The notes under the pieces are model-generated. The model was given only the letters and a program-made list of their open reading frames with translations, ran no database searches and had not been told where the DNA came from. DNA of 53,155 nt from Burkholderia sp. SRS-W-2-2016 (lineage in GTDB: Bacteria; Pseudomonadota; Gammaproteobacteria; Burkholderiales; Burkholderiaceae), in assembly GCF_001931485.1 (NCBI RefSeq), contig NZ_MSDV01000080.1, forward strand, positions 1 to 53,155, given 5' to 3'. Positions 35,040 through 43,815 of the stretch are shown piece by piece (the stretch's first letter is position 1; each line of letters starts with the position of its first letter). The translations under genes were made by a program, and so were the position numbers.

Positions 35040-36801
35040 ATGAGCGTACGTGTCGCCTACGAGGCAGAGTTTGTCACTCACGATGGCGAAAAGCTGTTTT
35101 ACCGTCACTGGCCTGCAGCGATCCCGCGCTGCCGCGGTGCAGTCGTGCTGTTGCATCGCGGCCACGAACATTCGGGGCGTGTAGCGCATCTTGTCGACGA
35201 ACTCGACCTGCCTGACTTCGCATTCTTCGCGTGGGACGCGCGCGGTCACGGCCGCTCGCCTGGCGCGCGGGGCTATAGCCCGGGCATGGCCGCGTCCGTG
35301 CGAGACTTGCAGACCTTTGTCGAGCACATTCGCGACGCGCACGGTATTGCGACGGAGGATCTGGCGATTGTCGGCCAGAGTGTCGGCGCGGTGCTTGCGG
35401 CGACCTGGGTGCACGACTATGCGCCGCCGGTGCGCTGCCGCATCGCCGGCGTTCCACATCAAGCTCTATGTGCCCTTCGCGCGGCCGGGCCTGAGACTGT
35501 TGCACAAATGCTGTGGCCTGTTCTACGTGAACAGCTATGTGAAGCCAAAATTCCTCACGCACGACGCTGCTCGCATCGCGAGCTATACGGCGGATCCGCT
35601 GATCACGCGGCCAATCGCGGTCAACATGCTGCTCGAGCTACATGACACCGCGAAACGCATTGTGGCCGATGCCGCTGCGATTACCGTCCCGACGCAGTTG
35701 CTGATCTCGGGCGCCGACTGGGTCGTCCATCGCGGTCCGCAAGACCAGTTCTTCGACCGGCTTGGGGCAACGCGCAAGGAGCGCGTCGTGTTGCCGGGCT
35801 TTTATCACGACACACTCGGCGAGCGGGATCGCGCGCAGGCGCTTGCATCGTTGCGGGCGTTCGTACTACGGGAATTCGACGCGCCGGGGCCGCGCGTATC
35901 GCTGGCCGACGCCGACCGAAGTGGGCCCTTTCACGACTAGTACCTGGCGCTGAAGATGCGGCCCGCGAACCTGCCCGGACGGATGTACTGGGCAGCGGCG
36001 CGGGTCACGCTGAAGGCTGGTGGCGTGCTGTCGGATGGTGTTGCGCTCGGGCTCAAACTGGGTTTCGACTCGGGTTCGACTCTCGACTACGTGTACCGCA
36101 ACCATGCACAGGGGAAGTTCGGGATAGGCAGGTCGATCGATCGCGCCTACCTCGATTCGCCGGGCTGGCGCGGAATCCGCCAGCGCAAGGTGCACCTCGA
36201 GCAATTGATCGGCATGGCGATCGCCCGGTTGCGACGCGACGGCGTCGCGGTACGGATCGTCGATATCGCTGCGGGGCATGGCCGCTATGTGCTAGATGCG
36301 ATTGCATCGGCGACCCGGGAGGTTGGGGCCGCGCCAGACGGCATCGTGCTGCGCGACTACAGCGCGCCGAATATCGAAGCGGGGCGGGCGCTGATTGCCC
36401 AGCGCGGCCTCGAACATATCGCGCGCTTCGAACATGGCGATGCGTTCGACGAAGCGGTTCTCGCCGCACTTGATCCACGGCCGACGCTCGCGATCGTCTC
36501 TGGCCTCTACGAGCTATTCGCAGAAAACGCGTTGATCAAACGTTCGCTGCACGGACTTGCGCAGGCGGTGCCGGTGGGAGGATATCTGGTCTACACCGGC
36601 CAGCCGTGGCATCCGCAGCTCGAGTTCATCGCCCGCGCGCTGAACAACCACCGTGGCGACTCGACCTGGGTGATGCGCCGCCGTTCGCAGGCCGAAATGG
36701 ACGAGTTGGTCGCACGCGCGGGGTTCCGCAAGCTCGACCAGCGAATCGACGGGATGGGCATATTTACTGTCAGCCTCGCACAACGGGTGAACGCGGTATG
36801 A
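35040..36801 (+). pseudogene. ynbC: Broken ynbC: alpha/beta hydrolase + SAM methyltransferase fusion
   Basis: The E. coli YnbC-type protein joins an N-terminal alpha/beta hydrolase (here LHRGHEHSGR, nucleophile Ser114 in GQSVG, later LISGADWVVHRGP and PGFYHDTLGE) to a C-terminal methyltransferase (GWRGIRQRKVHL, VRIVDIAAGHGRYVLDA, SGLYELF, YTGQPWHPQLE). Here two lesions break it. Near 35445-35452 the frame shifts from that of 35040 to the +1 frame, with several residues expected before FHIKLYVPFA lost. At 35938-35940 an in-frame TAG separates the domains. The methyltransferase part (open from ATG 35956) is intact and could be made alone; the hydrolase cannot. Its last bases overlap the next start (ATGA). 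Confidence 0.85.
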
Positions 36802-38201
36802 GCGATTTCGGCGGCAGCGAGCGTCGCTTCGCCAGCGACGTCGCAGATGGCGCGCGCGAAGCGTCGTTCATGCTGCGGTTAGGCTGGCTCGTGATTATGG
36901 GCGTGGTGTTCTTTTCAACCTATGGCCTCGCGAACTGGCTGGCTTCGCAGCGAGCGTCGGTGCCGACCTTCGCGTTCGGCTGGGAGCGGGCGATTCCATT
37001 CGTGCCGTGGACGATCGTGCCGTACTGGTCGATTGATCTGCTGTACGCGCTGTCGTTCTTTCTGTGGGCACGGCGTGACGATCTGCTCGATCACGTAAAG
37101 CGCCTGCTGACCGTTCAATTGATCTCGGTCGCGTGCTTCATCGCCTGGCCGCTGCGTTTCGGCTTTGAACGGCCCGACGCGGGCGGCGTCGCAGGGGCGC
37201 TGTTCACGCTGCTGATGGGTTTCGACAAGCCGTATAACCAGGCACCGTCCCTGCACATCGGACTACTCGTCGTGCTGTGGGCCGTCTATGCGGAGCATCT
37301 GCGTAGCATCGCTGCGCGCGTCGTGCTGCACCTGTGGTTCGCGGCGATCGGCGTATCGGTACTGACAACATGGCAACATCATGCGATCGATGTGCCGACT
37401 GGCGTTGCCGTTGGCTGCGTTGCACTGTTCCTGTTCCCGCTGCGCGCCGCCGCGTGTCGGGCGCGAGCCGCTAACAGGGTGCCGTCGCCGGAAGCCTGTG
37501 TACTCGCGCGACGCTATGCGCTTGCGGCAATTGCCGTCGCGTGCGTCGCACTCGCCTGCTTGCCTGGCGCGGCCGGTGCGGCACTGGTCGCAGGTTGGGT
37601 TGCGCTTTCCCTCGCGTGTGTCGCTTCGATCTACTGGCGCGGTATGCCAGCCGCGTTCCAGAAGGATGCGCAGGGACGTTTCCCGCCGCTCATGCTAATG
37701 CTGTTCACGCCAACGATCGCCGGCGCGTTTGTCAACTCGCGCGCGTGGACGTTCCGGCGGCCACAGCCCGTACGGATCGATGCACGGGTGTCGATTGGCC
37801 GTACTCCGACCTCGAGCGAGTTGCGACGACATGGTTTTACCGGCCTCGTCGACCTGACCGCAGAGATGCCAAGATGGACGAAGAGCGACGCGTTGTTCGC
37901 TTACGCGACCGTGCCGCAACTCGATCTCGTCGTACCGTCGTACCTTCAGTTGCGGCAGGCTGTAGCCGAACTCGAAAGGCTGCATGAGAGCGGCCACGAC
38001 GTCCTGGTCTGCTGTGCGCTCGGCTACGGGCGCAGTGTATTGTGCGCGGCCGCGTGGCTGTCGATGCGCCGTAACATGAACGATGCGGGCGACGCGCTCG
38101 CCGCCGTGCGGGCGATGCAGCCGGACGCAGTGTGGTCGGCGAAGAGCGCCGCGGTGTTGCAGGAGTGGATAGATCGCCGGCGAGCGACGGAGGCTGTGTG
38201 A
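36798..38201 (+). CDS. ynbD: PAP2 phosphatase / dual-specificity phosphatase fusion, YnbD-like
   Basis: 467 residues from the ATG at 36798, overlapping the ynbC stop. N-terminal membrane PAP2-like domain with PSLHIG and HHAIDVPTG, of the kind seen in inositolphosphoceramide and sphingomyelin synthases. C-terminal cysteine phosphatase loop CALGYGRS (Cys406-x5-Arg412), in which the usual His before the Cys is Cys. The fusion is the YnbD arrangement. It could dephosphorylate a phosphatidyl-alcohol phosphate made by the YnbA-like enzyme. ATGA overlap upstream and TGATG overlap downstream show tight translational coupling. Confidence 0.87.
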   Translation: MSDFGGSERRFASDVADGAREASFMLRLGWLVIMGVVFFSTYGLANWLASQRASVPTFAFGWERAIPFVPWTIVPYWSIDLLYALSFFLWARRDDLLDHVKRLLTVQLISVACFIAWPLRFGFERPDAGGVAGALFTLLMGFDKPYNQAPSLHIGLLVVLWAVYAEHLRSIAARVVLHLWFAAIGVSVLTTWQHHAIDVPTGVAVGCVALFLFPLRAAACRARAANRVPSPEACVLARRYALAAIAVACVALACLPGAAGAALVAGWVALSLACVASIYWRGMPAAFQKDAQGRFPPLMLMLFTPTIAGAFVNSRAWTFRRPQPVRIDARVSIGRTPTSSELRRHGFTGLVDLTAEMPRWTKSDALFAYATVPQLDLVVPSYLQLRQAVAELERLHESGHDVLVCCALGYGRSVLCAAAWLSMRRNMNDAGDALAAVRAMQPDAVWSAKSAAVLQEWIDRRRATEAV

Positions 38202-38653
38202 TGCGCGACCAGTCCATACCGTTCCTGATCGCGGCTGCTCGCGGGGCGCTCGAAGCTGGCTATTGGGCGAGCGCAGTGGCGCTTGGCTCAGCGGGTGCGG
38301 GATGCTGGATTGCGGCAGGCTGGCAGCACGTGCCGCTGGAGCGCGTACTGCTGGCGAGCGTCAGCATTATGTTCGGCGTCGCGGCTCTATGGTATGCCGT
38401 GCGGATCGCAATTGACCGTCGATTGTTCGCCGCGTTGGCAGACCATCCACGGTTGCAGGAAGGAGAAGTCGATGACACGTTGGCGGGGCTGGACGAAGCG
38501 TTGATCGCTCTTGGCTGGATAAATGCGGAAAAGGTGCGTCGTCCACCAGGTGCACGAGTGCGGGGTGCGATCAGGTTACTGTGGGGCAGTGTTGTGATTG
38601 CCATAATGCAGTGGCTGGTGGTCGGCATCGCAATCGCCGCGCGAGGACTATGA
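38201..38653 (+). CDS. Small membrane protein of unknown function in the ynb-like operon
   Basis: 150 residues from the ATG at 38201, sharing its A with the stop of the phosphatase gene. Two hydrophobic segments in the first 75 residues and one at the C-terminus (VVIAIMQWLVVGIAIAA), with a charged middle (DHPRLQEGEVDDTLAGLDEAL). I recognise no family. Strict coupling to ynbD suggests it works with the phosphatase or the lipid it acts on. Confidence 0.75.
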   Translation: MRDQSIPFLIAAARGALEAGYWASAVALGSAGAGCWIAAGWQHVPLERVLLASVSIMFGVAALWYAVRIAIDRRLFAALADHPRLQEGEVDDTLAGLDEALIALGWINAEKVRRPPGARVRGAIRLLWGSVVIAIMQWLVVGIAIAARGL

Positions 38654-38847
38654 CGGACCGCGGAAATTCCGTGTAATGGCATATGGATAACGGTTCAGGC
38701 TATATCGCCGGGAATCTGTCGAACACCGGATAAGAAGTATTGACGAATTTTTTCTAGCGCGTGTCCGGAGATACAGGGGCAATTCCACCGTGTTGCTTCC
38801 CTCTATAAAGGGCATTGAGATACCTACTTTGCCGAATTCTGTTTGAA

Positions 38848-39672
38848 ATGCATAGACTCCTCCGTTTCGTTCCTTTCCTTGCACTGGTAGTCTCGCCCTT
38901 AGCCCATGCCAATGACGACCCGGCTTGCGACGAAGTGACTGTGGCCACCATCGCCCATTGGGCAGGTGTAACGGGCAAGCTGATATCGCGGAACAAGCCA
39001 GGCGGCGTGCTGGCTGCGACCGCCTGCAAGGCGATGCCGAATTCGCCTGGCACGACGATAGCCGCCGTTGCGTTTGACACGAACTTTGATCATGCCGACG
39101 GTGAGGATGGGGATCATATAAAGCAAGTCATCGCCCTTGTTCAGGGCGGGAAAGTGATCGCGGCCAATCGTTCCTTCGTCGAAGAAGATGCTGCTACGCA
39201 TTTTGGCAGCTACCGTATAGATACGGCGCCGTATCTGCTCTCTCCGTCAGTGCGTGCCTTTGGTGTTGTATTCGACAGCGACACAGTCGGACCGAGCTGT
39301 CCCGATGCCGCCGCGGAGCATGAGCTGACTCTCTGGGTTCGTAAAGAGGATGACCTGGTCCCTGTGTTCGGCACGAATCTCTATGGTTGGGTCACTGTCG
39401 ACAATCTCTCCTGTGGGCCAGGTATCGAGGGCGCCCGCAGCGAGTCGGCGCATATGACTATAGCCATTGAAAGGACATCGAGTCACGGTTTTGCTGACCT
39501 ATCGCTTACCGCGCAGATTACCCAGACGCAGTTGAAGAAGGGAAATTACGTCGATACGGGAAAGCGGATCGTTCGCAAAGTCCTGAAGTATGACGGCACG
39601 TCCTATGGTGTCGATATGTTTCGGAGCTTCTGGTATCCATCCACCTCTCCGATGCATTCGGCCGGGGATTGA
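38848..39672 (+). CDS. Exported protein of unknown function
   Basis: 274 residues from the ATG at 38848. Cleavable signal peptide (LLRFVPFLALVVSPLAHA, cut before NDD). The mature protein has six cysteines scattered over its length and no repeat or motif I can name. It is preceded by 194 bases without a gene and lies convergent with the DUF3142 gene. Codon use is more A+T-rich than in the lipid operon, which may mean independent acquisition. A periplasmic, perhaps disulfide-bonded protein. Confidence 0.7.
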   Translation: MHRLLRFVPFLALVVSPLAHANDDPACDEVTVATIAHWAGVTGKLISRNKPGGVLAATACKAMPNSPGTTIAAVAFDTNFDHADGEDGDHIKQVIALVQGGKVIAANRSFVEEDAATHFGSYRIDTAPYLLSPSVRAFGVVFDSDTVGPSCPDAAAEHELTLWVRKEDDLVPVFGTNLYGWVTVDNLSCGPGIEGARSESAHMTIAIERTSSHGFADLSLTAQITQTQLKKGNYVDTGKRIVRKVLKYDGTSYGVDMFRSFWYPSTSPMHSAGD

Positions 39673-39858
39673 TCGATGCAACAGAGAAAAACGCAGACAG
39701 CAGCCATGTGCGGCCGAGTCCGAGACGGACGAGCACTGGCATTACTGTGTCGATTGGCCGATTCTCGCGTGGAGCACGCCTAACGTCCATGACAGGGCGC
39801 TGCGACGGTCCGGCTCGCCACAAAGGCGTCCGTCAGACGTTCGTGCGATTGCTTCGGG

Positions 39859-40566
39859 TTATTCGTTGCGGAGAAAGACCACATAGCCCCGAAACCACGG
39901 ACTTTCCGCCAGGTACCGCGGCGCGTCCCATGCGCCACGCTCAATGATCCCAATCCTGAACGGCAATTGCAGCCGGCTGACGCGCGGTAAATAGCTATCG
40001 TAATCAGGAATCGTGTGACGGCCCTGATAGGTCTGCACTACGACCTCGTCGACGATGTGTTTGAGCTGGTTGACCTGATCGGTGTCTATGCGGCTGCTCC
40101 AGTCGAGCAGTCCGGTAATGCTTAACCGGTAGTCGGCAGGCAGGCGTTCACGCAGGCCGCGCAGGAAGTCGAGATAGTCCTGCAAATGGAGCGTATGCGC
40201 ATCGAAATCAATCTGAACACCCACGATCGCGCGGCCCTCTGCCCGCCGGCGCGCGATTTGGTTCAGCATGATGCGCTCGATGCGCGGCGTCCAGTGCAAC
40301 GTATGCGCGCGATACACGAGCCAGATCCTGGCGCGGGACGAGGGCGGAAGTGACGCACCCTGCGCGATGAAGCGTACGATCGATTCGTCGCGCGGTGACG
40401 CTTCGATCTGCCCCTGAAGCAGGTAGATCGTGCGCGCGTCCTGCAGCACCGGCTGCGGTTTCACACCCGCCCACATCCAGAATGCATCGTATTGTGACGG
40501 ATCTACCGTGCCCGCCAGTGCAATTCTCGCGCACAGCAGCATGGCTGCGCCTAGCAAACGCGTCAC
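39859..40566 (-). CDS. DUF3142 family protein
   Basis: 235 residues from a GTG start 7 bases after the upstream gene's stop. Signal peptide (LLGAAMLLCARIALAG), then YDAFWMWAGVKPQP, TIYLLQGQI, GVQIDFDAHTLHLQDYLDFL and DEVVVQTYQGRHTIPDYDSYL. This is the DUF3142 family of exported TIM-barrel-like proteins, resembling glycosidases of the GH18 type in layout (QIDFD as a possible acidic active-site strand). Function unknown. Co-transcribed with the large exported helical protein upstream. Confidence 0.8.
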   Translation of the reverse strand: MTRLLGAAMLLCARIALAGTVDPSQYDAFWMWAGVKPQPVLQDARTIYLLQGQIEASPRDESIVRFIAQGASLPPSSRARIWLVYRAHTLHWTPRIERIMLNQIARRRAEGRAIVGVQIDFDAHTLHLQDYLDFLRGLRERLPADYRLSITGLLDWSSRIDTDQVNQLKHIVDEVVVQTYQGRHTIPDYDSYLPRVSRLQLPFRIGIIERGAWDAPRYLAESPWFRGYVVFLRNE

Positions 40567-40573
40567 CGCGAAC

Positions 40574-42748
40574 TCACCAGTAATACTTCAGCGATTGAGC
40601 AGCCTTACTGTGCGGATAGGCAGCTTTCAATGTATTGAACCACCGCTTTCGCGTGTCAACCGGAATGTCATTGCCCCCGCAATCGCTATAGCCAGAAGGT
40701 GCAAAGCAGCGGATCGCGCGATAGAGCGCGTAAGCACGGTCGTCCGCCGATGCCCGTGTATCGCCTATAACCGTTTGATAGTTGGTTATCCGTTCAACGA
40801 CCTTTCCGCGAAATTGCGAAGGAGCGCTTCCGAGCGGCGGCGCGGTGGAGTCTGTCGGGCTGGCGGCCGCCGCGGGCTGCGCGAACGAAAACACGATCGG
40901 ATCGCCGACGAGCGGATACGCGGGTGGGTGACGGCGCATAAATTCGCCAAGGCAATTGAGCCCCTTCGCGTCACGAGGGTCCTGCTGCAGACCCACAGCC
41001 ACGTCGCGTATCGACGGACATACGTAGCCGATAGCATCCGTGGTGGCAGGCGAATTGAATGGCTGTAACGGCTCCGATGAGGTATCCCGAATCATCGGCA
41101 GGTCCGCGATGAAATCGGAATAGTGCCCGCGGGTCAATTCCTTATACAGCAAGGTATAAAGCGCGAGATCGCGCATCCTGTCGTTGCTTGCCTTGTTCTG
41201 TGCCTGGGCCCGCAACAGGTCCGCACTAGCCGCGCGTTGGATCAGGGTTTCGCGTATGGCGACATTCTGGATCGGAGAGTCATCCGCGAAGACTCGGTCG
41301 ACAAGGCCAGCCTGCTCGAGATTGATGGCGAGCGCAAGCTCCAGGGTTTCGCGCTGGAGCGGGTATTTTGTAAGCGGTATCAACTGCGTCCAGAGTTGAC
41401 GTGCCTTGTCGCGCTGGCCGCTGTCCTCGAGTGCGAAGCCGCGCAGCATCTGCTGGCTCAAGGCGAAGTAGTCGAGTGAAGCTCCGACGGACTGCGGCAG
41501 CAGGGCTAGCGCCTGCTCCGGCTGGTGGCCAAGGTGCACGTACCACGCCGCGAGCAGATACTCGAATAGCATCGGCCTGCAGGCAAAGCGTGGCTTCTGC
41601 GCCTGCAATTCGTGCAATGCAATCGGCTTTTGTCGGCTTGCGTCACTGCTGTCCGAGACGCGCATGCGCATCAGGTCAATGATCGCCAGTAGCTGTGGAG
41701 ACTGGATGTCATTCGTCTTGATGTCCGTCATGAGCAGTTTGCTGTCGAGTTCATTTGCCAACTGGTCGAGCCGGACGTTCGACGTTGTCGCGGACCAGTT
41801 CGCGAAAGCACTATCGTACAGCCTGGCCTGTTGCGTAACGTCGTCGCCCAGCCACGCGATACGCCGCTGCAAGCCCGCTGCGGATGCCGAATAGAGGCCA
41901 TGCGGATAAATACGTAGATAGGTACGGAAGACAGTGTCCGAAGCGGCGAGTGAAACCTTGACTACCTTTGAACGATCGGGCGTGATCGCATGTTCGTCGA
42001 ATACGCCGGCTTGCGCCGCGTTGAGCTGGGCACGACCGGTCATGTAGAGCGCGGTTTCCTTCAACCACGGATCGGTACTGTGTGACGCGCTGGCGAACGC
42101 CTTCGTAGCAGAGAAGAAATCGTGCTGGTAAAACGCACGTGCACCGTCGAGGTAGGTCGCAAACTGTTGGCCTAACCTGGACCTGAGGCCCGCCGATTTC
42201 GTCCACGGCGCACTGGTTCCACTATCCTCACAAGCCGTCATCATGACGGCGCGCGCTGCGCGTAACGACGCGGCGTCATCAGCAGGGAGTTGCTTCGCGG
42301 AGTCCAGTGCCGCGTAAAACCCCTTGTCTCCCGATGCAGCACTGCGACAGATGTTGCCTTCGCCATCGGCATAGTAATCTGTTTGATTACCATCAGCGGC
42401 GTCGTCACTTCCAGTACCCGATTGAGTTTGACTTCTATCGATCCAGGTCGAGAAGTCGTACAGAAACGGAACGGTAAGTTCGCTTGTTCCGTCCGCGGGA
42501 GCGAAGGTCGACGGTTTGGGAAGAGTTTGAGCAAACCTGTCCGCATTTACCATCAATAGCATTGCGTTGATTCGCGTATCGTTGCCGGGACTCAATATCG
42601 GCACGGCGCCGCACGAATAGTCGTTCTGTCTCGGTGTGGCCATTGCTTCACAGGTTTCGTCCGAGCTTGCGTAAGTGGCCGAAACGGGTAGCAGGCTCGT
42701 TACCACAAGGATGATGAGTTGTCGAAAAGACAAGATAATTCTCCGCAT
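40574..42748 (-). CDS. Large exported helical-repeat protein of unknown function
   Basis: 724 residues from the ATG at 42748, behind AGGA; the frame extends 18 codons further without a better start. Signal peptide (IILVVTSLLPVSATYA). The mature part looks alpha-helical and tetratricopeptide-like, for example ARAFYQHDFFSATKAFASA and LKETALYMTGRAQLNAAQAG, with the closing FNTLKAAYPHSKAAQSLKYYW resembling a YfiO/TPR-type unit. Probably periplasmic. It forms an operon with the DUF3142 gene. No catalytic motif is visible. Confidence 0.75.
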   Translation of the reverse strand: MRRIILSFRQLIILVVTSLLPVSATYASSDETCEAMATPRQNDYSCGAVPILSPGNDTRINAMLLMVNADRFAQTLPKPSTFAPADGTSELTVPFLYDFSTWIDRSQTQSGTGSDDAADGNQTDYYADGEGNICRSAASGDKGFYAALDSAKQLPADDAASLRAARAVMMTACEDSGTSAPWTKSAGLRSRLGQQFATYLDGARAFYQHDFFSATKAFASASHSTDPWLKETALYMTGRAQLNAAQAGVFDEHAITPDRSKVVKVSLAASDTVFRTYLRIYPHGLYSASAAGLQRRIAWLGDDVTQQARLYDSAFANWSATTSNVRLDQLANELDSKLLMTDIKTNDIQSPQLLAIIDLMRMRVSDSSDASRQKPIALHELQAQKPRFACRPMLFEYLLAAWYVHLGHQPEQALALLPQSVGASLDYFALSQQMLRGFALEDSGQRDKARQLWTQLIPLTKYPLQRETLELALAINLEQAGLVDRVFADDSPIQNVAIRETLIQRAASADLLRAQAQNKASNDRMRDLALYTLLYKELTRGHYSDFIADLPMIRDTSSEPLQPFNSPATTDAIGYVCPSIRDVAVGLQQDPRDAKGLNCLGEFMRRHPPAYPLVGDPIVFSFAQPAAAASPTDSTAPPLGSAPSQFRGKVVERITNYQTVIGDTRASADDRAYALYRAIRCFAPSGYSDCGGNDIPVDTRKRWFNTLKAAYPHSKAAQSLKYYW

Positions 42749-42811
42749 TGTCCTGAAGCCACCCCCGCGTGGCGGCCCGCGACTCGTCTGCGGAAGCGCC
42801 ACGTCGAGTGG

Positions 42812-43312
42812 TCATGGACCAGGTGAAGGGGATGCTGTGCCGTGTGTTGTTGATATCCGGACGAGTTGCCGTTGCAGGCTTTCGATATCGACCTGTTCCA
42901 GGTAATGCAGAATGTTCTTCCAGATCGCATGAAACCCGAAACCGCCGTTGAGCAGTTCATTAACTGCGGCTTCCTTGCTCCAGTTCTGATAAACGATGCG
43001 ATACAGCGCGCAAATCATCCCGGTTCGATCGGCACCATGCTGACAGTGAATCAGGATCGGACCATCGGATTCCGCGTGGCGCAACGCATGGAGCGCCGCC
43101 AGCACTTCCTTGTCGCGGATATTCCATGTGTTGATCGGAATGCGCTGCACGGAGATGCCGGTACCGGTGAGAATGCGACGATCGGAATGGAATGCGCGAA
43201 AACTGACGACCTTGCGTATGCCGAGTTCATGCAAATGCGCTACGTCCCTTCTCGACAGCTTCGCGCTCCGATAGAGCGACGGAGTGAGGCGAAAGAGGTT
43301 CTTCACTGCCAT
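42812..43312 (-). CDS. Dual-specificity/tyrosine phosphatase family protein
   Basis: 166 residues from the ATG at 43312, which overlaps the preceding gene by 10 bases. Phosphatase loop HCQHGADRTG (Cys90-x5-Arg96) with the upstream DSP pattern LYRSAKLSRRDVAHLHELGI and VVSFRAFHSD. Similar bacterial proteins act on phosphoproteins, phosphoinositides or phosphatidylglycerophosphate. It lies among lipid-modifying genes, so a phospholipid phosphate is a reasonable substrate. The C-terminus (THGTASPSPGP) is likely disordered. It follows the GT28 and membrane-protein genes in one coupled transcript. Confidence 0.85.
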   Translation of the reverse strand: MAVKNLFRLTPSLYRSAKLSRRDVAHLHELGIRKVVSFRAFHSDRRILTGTGISVQRIPINTWNIRDKEVLAALHALRHAESDGPILIHCQHGADRTGMICALYRIVYQNWSKEAAVNELLNGGFGFHAIWKNILHYLEQVDIESLQRQLVRISTTHGTASPSPGP

Positions 43313-43815
43313 GACACGATATCCCTGTCGGCATCGGGGCGAGCGCGCGAGACCAAGAAGAGCACGATGGCGGCGGCTCCCATGGTCCAATAGTCGGTGG
43401 GCGCGAAGCCGAACCAATGGACGTGCCATGGTATGAAGGCAGGCTCGAAGCGGGATATCCCGAACGCGGGATTCAGCACGAACCAGAGGAAGTCCTCGGT
43501 GAGCCAGAACAGCATGATGCAGGCGATGATGCGAGCCTCGATTCGCCAGGACCAGCGAAAATTGAAGACGGGCGGCAGGTGAAAGAATAGCGCCACGAAC
43601 GGGAACACCCAGGCGTGATAGCCCGTCATTGGCCGGCCGCCCCAGAAGAGGTCGAGTAGCCAGTGCTTCTCGATGCGCCACGTCGGCAGATTTGCGGCCC
43701 AGCCAGCGCTGCCCTCGACCTGGATTTCGACGTTGGCAAAAAAGAAGCCCAGCAGTATCACCCACGCGATCAATATCAGCGTGCGCCACGACGGAACGAA
43801 GTCGGCGCGTGTCAT
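43303..43815 (-). CDS. Membrane protein of unknown function
   Basis: 170 residues, four or five hydrophobic segments rich in Trp and Phe (LILIAWVILLGFFFANVEI, WVFPFVALFFHLPPVF, IIACIMLFWLTEDFLWFVL, YWTMGAAAIVLFLV). Starts inside the stop of the GT28 gene (ATGA) and overlaps the phosphatase gene, so it belongs to a tight three-gene operon. I recognise no family. It may anchor or assist the glycosyltransferase-phosphatase pair. Confidence 0.78.
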   Translation of the reverse strand: MTRADFVPSWRTLILIAWVILLGFFFANVEIQVEGSAGWAANLPTWRIEKHWLLDLFWGGRPMTGYHAWVFPFVALFFHLPPVFNFRWSWRIEARIIACIMLFWLTEDFLWFVLNPAFGISRFEPAFIPWHVHWFGFAPTDYWTMGAAAIVLFLVSRARPDADRDIVSWQ

